This document shows positions 59,124 through 64,000 of a DNA stretch of 64,000 nucleotides, piece by piece; the stretch's first letter is position 1, and each line of letters opens with the position of its first letter. The DNA lies in assembly GCA_945881965.1 (NCBI GenBank), contig CAMCVS010000001.1, positions 167,402 through 231,401 of the forward strand. Reading direction: 5' to 3'. The DNA comes from Paracoccus haematequi. GTDB lineage: Bacteria > Pseudomonadota > Alphaproteobacteria > Rhodobacterales > Rhodobacteraceae. The position numbers and the translations under genes were made by a program. The notes below the pieces were generated by a model that was given only the letters and a program-made list of their open reading frames with translations, ran no database searches and was not told where the DNA came from.

Positions 59124-61526
59124 ATGGGGTTTGCGTCCGTGCTTGTGCCGACAAGATTGCAGATCATCTCATTCATCTGCGCCCCGCTGCGGGCGCTGGT
59201 CCTTGGCGGACTGGTGCTGCTGACGGGGTTGACGCCGGTGGCCGCACAGGCCCAGGCAAAAGCGCAGCCGCAAGCGGTGAACGGCCCGTTGGTTGATGTG
59301 GTCTATCAGGACGGCGATACGCTGCGCACGCTGACCGGGCGCATCCTGAACGACCCCGACCTGTGGCCGCTGGTGCTGAAACTCAGCGGCGTGGCGGCGA
59401 TCACGGATCTGCGCCCCGGTGTGGTGCTGAAGATGCCGGTGACGCAGGTCAAGGCGACCGATATCGCCATCGGGCAGGCCTTGGCCGCGATACAGGCCGC
59501 CAATGCCGAAGGCGCGCGGCTGTTTGCCCCCGACCGGATCGAGGCCGCGATCAACAGCCATTCCGATGCCGTGCAGCGGCGCGGCGAAGGGGCCTGGGCC
59601 GTGGCGGTGCAACTGGCCACCATCGCCACCGGCTTTGCCAACGAGGCGCTGCAACTGTCGCTGGCGCAGCGCGACCGCGCCGCCGAAGCGCTGATCACCG
59701 ACGTGCAGGGCAATGTCGAGGGCCGCCGCCCCGAAACCTCGCGCTGGACCGGGCGGGCGCTGAACGATCCGCTGGTGCAGTTTGAAAGGGTGCGCACCCT
59801 TTCGGCGTCAACCTCGCAGGTGACGTTCCGCGACCTCAGCCGGTTGCGGCTGAACCCCAACAGCAATGCCACGATCCAAAGCATGCGGACCGACCCGCTG
59901 ACCGGCGGCGAGGCGACCAAGATCGAACTGGTGTCGGGCGATTTCTATGCGCTGCTGAACCAGTTGGGCGAGCGCACCAGTTTCGAGATCGAGGTGGCCG
60001 GGTTGGAAACCACCACTGACAGCGCGGATTTCTGGGTCAAGGCAGATGCCAGCGGCGCGCGGTTTGCCAATTACGACCAAGAGGCGCTGGTGGTGGGCAG
60101 CGGCGCGCAGGCGGTCAGCCTTGGCGAAGGTCAGGGTGCCGTGGTTGACGCGCAGGGTGACGCGCAGGTGACCCGCGTGCTGGACCGGCCCACGTTATTG
60201 TCGCCTGCGGACAAGGCGGCGATTTATGGCCGCACGGCGGCGCTGTCCTGGCAGGCGAAACCTGAGGCGGCGGGCTACTGGCTCGAAGTGGCCGCCGACG
60301 CCGGATTCAACGAGATGAAACTGTCGGAATGGGGTATCCCCGCGACCGGGTTCGACGTGACGGGGATCGACCCCGGCACCTATCACTGGCGGGTCGCGGC
60401 GCTGGATGCGTTCGGGTTGCCGGGGGCCTGGGGGCTGGCCCAAAGTTTCGATCTGATTTCCGACACCACCGCGCCCTATCTGGCGGTGGCGGAACCCGCC
60501 CAAGGCGCGCTTTTGGCCGCATCGGCGCTGGCGGTGCAGGGCAAGACCGAACCGGGGGCGGTGCTGACGCTGGCCGGGGTGGCGGTGCCTGTGGCGGTGG
60601 ATGGCACGTTCCGCGCGGATGTGACCTTGCAGCCGGGGGCGAATACGCTGGCATTGATGGCGCAGGATGCCGCCGGGAATGTGACCGAACGCGCGGTCAG
60701 CGTGACTTATCGTCCAGCGGCCAGCCTGACGATCACGCCCGACGCGGTTTTGCCGCGTGATGCAGAGGGTCGGTTTCTGACCGCGACGGATCAACTGGCC
60801 TTTGCGGGCACGACATCGGCGGCGGCTGGGGCGGCGGTGCGGCTTGTAGCGGCGGATGGCGCGGTGGCTGTCCAGACGACGGTAGGCGCGGATGGTGCGA
60901 TCAGCCTGACCATCCCGGCCAGCACCACCCCGCAGGATTGGCGCATCGAGGTGCTGTCGCCCCTGGGCGCGGTCGAGGCGGCGCTGACGCTTGCCGTGCT
61001 GTCGGACCAGACGGCCCCCGCCATCGCCTTTGCCACCTCGCCGCCGCAGGCCGTGGCCACCCCGCGTCTGGATATCGCGGGAACCGCCGAGGACGCGGTG
61101 CGCGTGACCGTGAACGGGGCCGAGGTGGCGCTGACGGACGGGGCGTTCCGGCTGGAGGCTGCATTGCAGCCAGGGTCGAACAGCTTTGAGATCACGGCGA
61201 CGGACCTTGCCGGCAACGTCGGGCTGCGGCGCGCCACCGTGATCCTTGACGCCGAGGTGCCGGTGATCCGCAGCGCGCAACTGACCCGCACTGCGGGCGC
61301 GGTCGAGATCTCGGCATCGGCCAGCGACAACACCGGGTTGCGCGCGGCGGGGCGGTATGTGGTGGCGGTCAACGGCGCGGAACAGGCGGGCGTGTTGCGC
61401 TGCGCGGCACAGGCGGGAACCACCACCTGCCGCGCCACGCTACCCCCCGTCAAAGGCGACATCCGCCTGCTGTCGGTCACGCTGACGGATTACGCGGGCA
61501 ACAAGGCGGAACGCCGGGGCAACTGA
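59124..61526 (+). CDS. Exported LysM/FecR-domain protein with Ig-like repeats, 800 aa
   Basis: Signal peptide region with hydrophobic core to about residue 42 (ALVLGGLVLLTGLTPVAAQAQA). A LysM-like segment (DVVYQDGDTLRTLTGRILNDPDLW) follows, then a FecR-like beta domain (VTFRDLSRLRLNPNSNATIQ, KIELVSGDFYALLNQ), a fibronectin-like section (AALSWQAKPEAAGYWLEVA, YHWRVAALDAFGLPG) and four to five Ig-like modules (TAPYLAVAEPAQGALL; TITATDLAGNVG). It is probably a cell-wall-associated or periplasmic structural protein. Without a ribosome site at ATG 59124, a GTG at 59139 with TGGGG upstream is a plausible start. A PKD protein gene follows. Confidence 0.8.
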   Translation: MGFASVLVPTRLQIISFICAPLRALVLGGLVLLTGLTPVAAQAQAKAQPQAVNGPLVDVVYQDGDTLRTLTGRILNDPDLWPLVLKLSGVAAITDLRPGVVLKMPVTQVKATDIAIGQALAAIQAANAEGARLFAPDRIEAAINSHSDAVQRRGEGAWAVAVQLATIATGFANEALQLSLAQRDRAAEALITDVQGNVEGRRPETSRWTGRALNDPLVQFERVRTLSASTSQVTFRDLSRLRLNPNSNATIQSMRTDPLTGGEATKIELVSGDFYALLNQLGERTSFEIEVAGLETTTDSADFWVKADASGARFANYDQEALVVGSGAQAVSLGEGQGAVVDAQGDAQVTRVLDRPTLLSPADKAAIYGRTAALSWQAKPEAAGYWLEVAADAGFNEMKLSEWGIPATGFDVTGIDPGTYHWRVAALDAFGLPGAWGLAQSFDLISDTTAPYLAVAEPAQGALLAASALAVQGKTEPGAVLTLAGVAVPVAVDGTFRADVTLQPGANTLALMAQDAAGNVTERAVSVTYRPAASLTITPDAVLPRDAEGRFLTATDQLAFAGTTSAAAGAAVRLVAADGAVAVQTTVGADGAISLTIPASTTPQDWRIEVLSPLGAVEAALTLAVLSDQTAPAIAFATSPPQAVATPRLDIAGTAEDAVRVTVNGAEVALTDGAFRLEAALQPGSNSFEITATDLAGNVGLRRATVILDAEVPVIRSAQLTRTAGAVEISASASDNTGLRAAGRYVVAVNGAEQAGVLRCAAQAGTTTCRATLPPVKGDIRLLSVTLTDYAGNKAERRGN

Positions 61527-61592
61527 CACAGACGCGACGGGGGCAGACGCTGCGTCCAGAAATCGCGACAACGGAATGACGAGGCAGACGAG

Positions 61593-64000
61593 ATGACGCA
61601 CGGTATGGCACGATATCCCCTGGTGATGACCGCGCTGGCGCTGGGTCTGACGGCGTCGCCTGTCTGGTCGCAAGAGGCGGCGTCAGAGCCGTTGCTGGTG
61701 GTCTATGGCCCGGCGGCCAACAGCCGCGAAGGCGACCCCGACCGGATCGAGCGGTTGTTCTTCAGCTTGGCCGCGGGCACCACAGGGCCGCTGCACCTGC
61801 GGCTGTTCGATGCCGATGTCGGCGGGCGCGGCGATTCGGTGTTGGGGCGGCTGAACGGGGCGACGGATTACCGGCTGTATGGCGGGACGGGGGCCTATGC
61901 GGCGGCGGTGCGGCCTGCGCGGCAGACCGACGGCGCGCGCGCCAAGCCCGGTGGCGAGGTGCAACCCGCCCCGACGGGTGATCTGCTGGTGGAACGGCAG
62001 ATCGCCAATGACGCGGAATTTGACGACCAATGGGTCACGCTGCACACGCTTGACGCCAGCGCGGGCGAGGTTGTGGGCGACCGCATCTGGTTCCGGCTGG
62101 ATGTGCAGGGGGCGGCGGGCGATGACGGCAACGTGTTTGCCGCCACGCTCAGCACCGACGCAGGCGCCAATGTGACGCCCGAGGGGATGCAGACGGTGGC
62201 CTTTGCGCCGACGCTGCGTTGGCCCGGCACCGGCGCGCCGACCGAAGTGCGGGTGGCCATTCCCGCAGGCGGTCAGGTGACATTGCAGAATTTCGACGCG
62301 GCGGCGGGGCAGTTGCGGCTGCACACGCTGTATGAGGAGTTTCCCGTCACCGCGTCCGGGCAGGATGTCTGGAGCGTGCAGAACCTGCTGATCGCGGACG
62401 CAGAGGCCGCGATTACCGTGGTCGAGGGGTTCGAGAAACCCAATGACGTGACGCTGTCGGTGTTTGGTGCGGATGGCGCGGCGTTGCCCCTGATCATGCC
62501 GCCGGTGCGGGCGGTGGGGCTGAACCGGCCCACGGCGGCTGCAACCGCGCGGCCCTTGTCGAACTGCACTTCGGTCGCGTTTGATGCCAGCGCGTCGCGC
62601 GGTCTGGGCGAGTTGGTCACGCGGTGGGATTTCGGCGATGGCGCGACATCGGACGCAGCCGTGATTGCGCATGAATATGCCGCACCGGGCCGCTATGAGG
62701 CGGTGCTGTCGATCCTTGATCCCGCCGCCGCCCCGCCTGCGGGGGCGCGTCTGCGGCTGCCGGTGCATGTGCGTCCGGCTCCGATGGCTGTGCCCGGTGA
62801 TGCGGTGTTGGTCGCCCCCGGCGACAGCGTTGCGTTTTCGGGGGCGGCGTCTGTTCCGTCGGACAGCCCGATCACCGGCTATGCCTGGACCTTTGGCGAT
62901 GGCGCACAGGCGCGCGGCATGGAGGTCAGCCATGTCTATGCCGCCTCTGGCACCTATCGCGCCGTGCTGCGGGTCGAGGATCAGTCGCAGCATCCCTGCA
63001 GCTTTGGCCTTGCCACCCGCGTCGTGACCGTGAACCACGCCCCCGTGGCCGAGGCGGGCACCGATCAGGTGAATGTGGTCGGCGGCGAGGTGCGGCTGTC
63101 CGGCGTGGCCAGCTATGACCGCGACGGGGCGATTGCGTCCTATCGCTGGGACATGGGCGATGGCACCGTGCTGGACGGGCGCGATGTGGCGCATGTTTAC
63201 ACGACGGCTGGCACCTTTACCGCGACCTTGACCGTCATGGATGACAGCGGCGTGGCCAACAACACCGCCCGCGATGTGGCGACCGTGATCGTCAATGCCC
63301 CGCCGGTGCCCGTGGGCAAAGGCCCGGACCGCCCCATTGCGGTGGGCGAGGTCACGACATTGACGGCGGCGGGATCCGTGGACCCGGATGGCGAGATCCT
63401 GAATTACCTGTGGTCCTTTGGAGATGGTGCGATGGCCGAGGGCGCGGACGTACAATATGCGTGGACGCGCCCCGGCACCTTTGATGTGACGCTGACCGTG
63501 ACCGACAATTCGGGCACCCCGTCTGCCACCACGCAGACCGCGTTTCCGGTGATCGTCAGCGCGGCCCCGGTGGCCGAAGCGGGCGCGGACCAGTTCCTGA
63601 CCCAAAGCGTGGTGAATTTCGACGGCGGCGGATCGCGTGACCCGGATGGGCAGATCACCCGCTGGCTGTGGGATTTCGGCGATGGCAACACCGGGGCGGG
63701 GCAGACGGTCGCGCATCCCTATCGCGCACCGGGCACCTATGAGGTGACGCTGAACGTGATCGACGACAGCGGTGCGCCCCTGAACACCGATCAGGACACG
63801 CTGTGGGTCACGATCAATGCGACGCCGGTCGCAGATGCAGGCCCTGATATCACGACCGCGCCGGGACAGCCGGTGGTGCTTGATGGATCAGCGTCGATCG
63901 ACCCGGATGGCGCGGTGGAAAGCTGGGCCTGGACCCTGCCGGATGGTCGCACGCTTGATGGCGCGCTCGTGGAGCACGTGTTCGACGCGCCAGGGCGCTA
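61593..64000 (+). CDS. Exported PKD-repeat surface protein, partial (cut by window end)
   Basis: Reads MTHGMARYPLVMTALALGLTASPVWSQ, a Sec signal peptide cut near residue 26, and stays open for the remaining 802 codons. About 360 residues after the signal form beta-rich domains, then at least six PKD domains occur with the landmark WDFGDG/WTFGDG/WDMGDG (for example TRWDFGDGATSD, YAWTFGDGAQA, YRWDMGDGTVL, YLWSFGDGAMA, WLWDFGDGNTG) and FEWAWTLPDGRTL at the end. PKD domains are Ig-like modules in adhesins, glycan-binding proteins and extracellular enzymes. GGCAGACGAG upstream is a weak ribosome site. The missing end may carry an anchor or a motor/secretion domain. Confidence 0.85.
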   Translation, partial: MTHGMARYPLVMTALALGLTASPVWSQEAASEPLLVVYGPAANSREGDPDRIERLFFSLAAGTTGPLHLRLFDADVGGRGDSVLGRLNGATDYRLYGGTGAYAAAVRPARQTDGARAKPGGEVQPAPTGDLLVERQIANDAEFDDQWVTLHTLDASAGEVVGDRIWFRLDVQGAAGDDGNVFAATLSTDAGANVTPEGMQTVAFAPTLRWPGTGAPTEVRVAIPAGGQVTLQNFDAAAGQLRLHTLYEEFPVTASGQDVWSVQNLLIADAEAAITVVEGFEKPNDVTLSVFGADGAALPLIMPPVRAVGLNRPTAAATARPLSNCTSVAFDASASRGLGELVTRWDFGDGATSDAAVIAHEYAAPGRYEAVLSILDPAAAPPAGARLRLPVHVRPAPMAVPGDAVLVAPGDSVAFSGAASVPSDSPITGYAWTFGDGAQARGMEVSHVYAASGTYRAVLRVEDQSQHPCSFGLATRVVTVNHAPVAEAGTDQVNVVGGEVRLSGVASYDRDGAIASYRWDMGDGTVLDGRDVAHVYTTAGTFTATLTVMDDSGVANNTARDVATVIVNAPPVPVGKGPDRPIAVGEVTTLTAAGSVDPDGEILNYLWSFGDGAMAEGADVQYAWTRPGTFDVTLTVTDNSGTPSATTQTAFPVIVSAAPVAEAGADQFLTQSVVNFDGGGSRDPDGQITRWLWDFGDGNTGAGQTVAHPYRAPGTYEVTLNVIDDSGAPLNTDQDTLWVTINATPVADAGPDITTAPGQPVVLDGSASIDPDGAVESWAWTLPDGRTLDGALVEHVFDAPGR

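Noticed and set aside
1-64000. tRNA, rRNA, transposase, integrase or phage genes
   Set aside because: None was recognised on either strand; no terminal inverted repeats or target duplications bounding a block were seen.

Overview
The window comes from a high-GC alphaproteobacterium. Gene content and style (dense ATGA-overlapping operons, GTG/TTG starts, OpgH glucan synthase, H-NOX/PAS-kinase pair, TRAP-free ABC uptake systems) best fit the Rhodobacteraceae/Paracoccaceae; this assignment is an inference from style, not a database match. I found no tRNA, rRNA, CRISPR array, insertion sequence or phage gene. It reads as an ordinary, tightly packed chromosomal segment whose last gene and first gene are cut by the window edges.

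Layout. (1) 1-2637: the start of a Crp/Fnr-type regulator with an FNR-box-like palindrome upstream, then a run of small stress/envelope proteins (CsbD-like, DUF3185-like, Thivi_2564-like, DUF4440-like). (2) 2877-3743: transglutaminase-like protease. (3) 3783-14759: a catabolic island. A GntR/UTRA regulator and LeuC/LeuD-type hydratase subunits are transcribed leftward; a tautomerase-SnoaL fusion, hydantoinase/oxoprolinase B and A, an isochorismatase-like protein, an isocitrate-lyase-superfamily C-C lyase, an FAD dehydrogenase and a renalase-like flavoprotein are transcribed rightward, nearly all with 4-base stop/start overlaps. The set suggests ATP-driven opening of a cyclic amide or imide followed by dehydrogenation, hydration and cleavage of the resulting branched dicarboxylate. 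(4) 14756-17831: MacAB/DevBCA-like exporter. (5) 18192-21970: ABC importer of the ferric-ion/aminoethylphosphonate/polyamine type.

(6) 22002-37189 (leftward) and 37286-38383 (rightward): a complete Wzx/Wzy-type exopolysaccharide locus with pyruvyl transferase, flippase, FrhB-like Fe-S protein, acyltransferase, polymerase, five glycosyltransferase polypeptides including an Alg13/Alg14-like pair, a Wzc-like co-polymerase with a degenerate P-loop, the initiating sugar transferase, an RTX/choice-of-anchor-L secreted protein and the Wza-like export lipoprotein. (7) 38481-44814: a four-gene nitric-oxide-type sensing operon: FIST (NosP-like) protein, H-NOX, large hybrid PAS histidine kinase and LuxR-type response regulator, lying directly beside the exopolysaccharide locus. 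(8) 44861-50454: GMC oxidoreductase, OpgH glucan glucosyltransferase, cytochrome b561 and a rhamnosyltransferase-like protein. (9) 50850-58848: a Liv-type ABC transporter whose LivF carries an unusual Pro/Ala-rich tail, with an aldehyde dehydrogenase and a flotillin-like protein downstream. (10) 59124-64000: two large exported proteins, one LysM/FecR/Ig-like and one with PKD repeats, the latter cut by the window end.

The most distinctive parts are the imide/dicarboxylate catabolic operon, the paired haem-NO sensors next to the exopolysaccharide genes, and several proteins with altered key motifs (isochorismatase-like without the Cys nucleophile, LeuD-like with a changed substrate loop, Wzc-like without a P-loop lysine).
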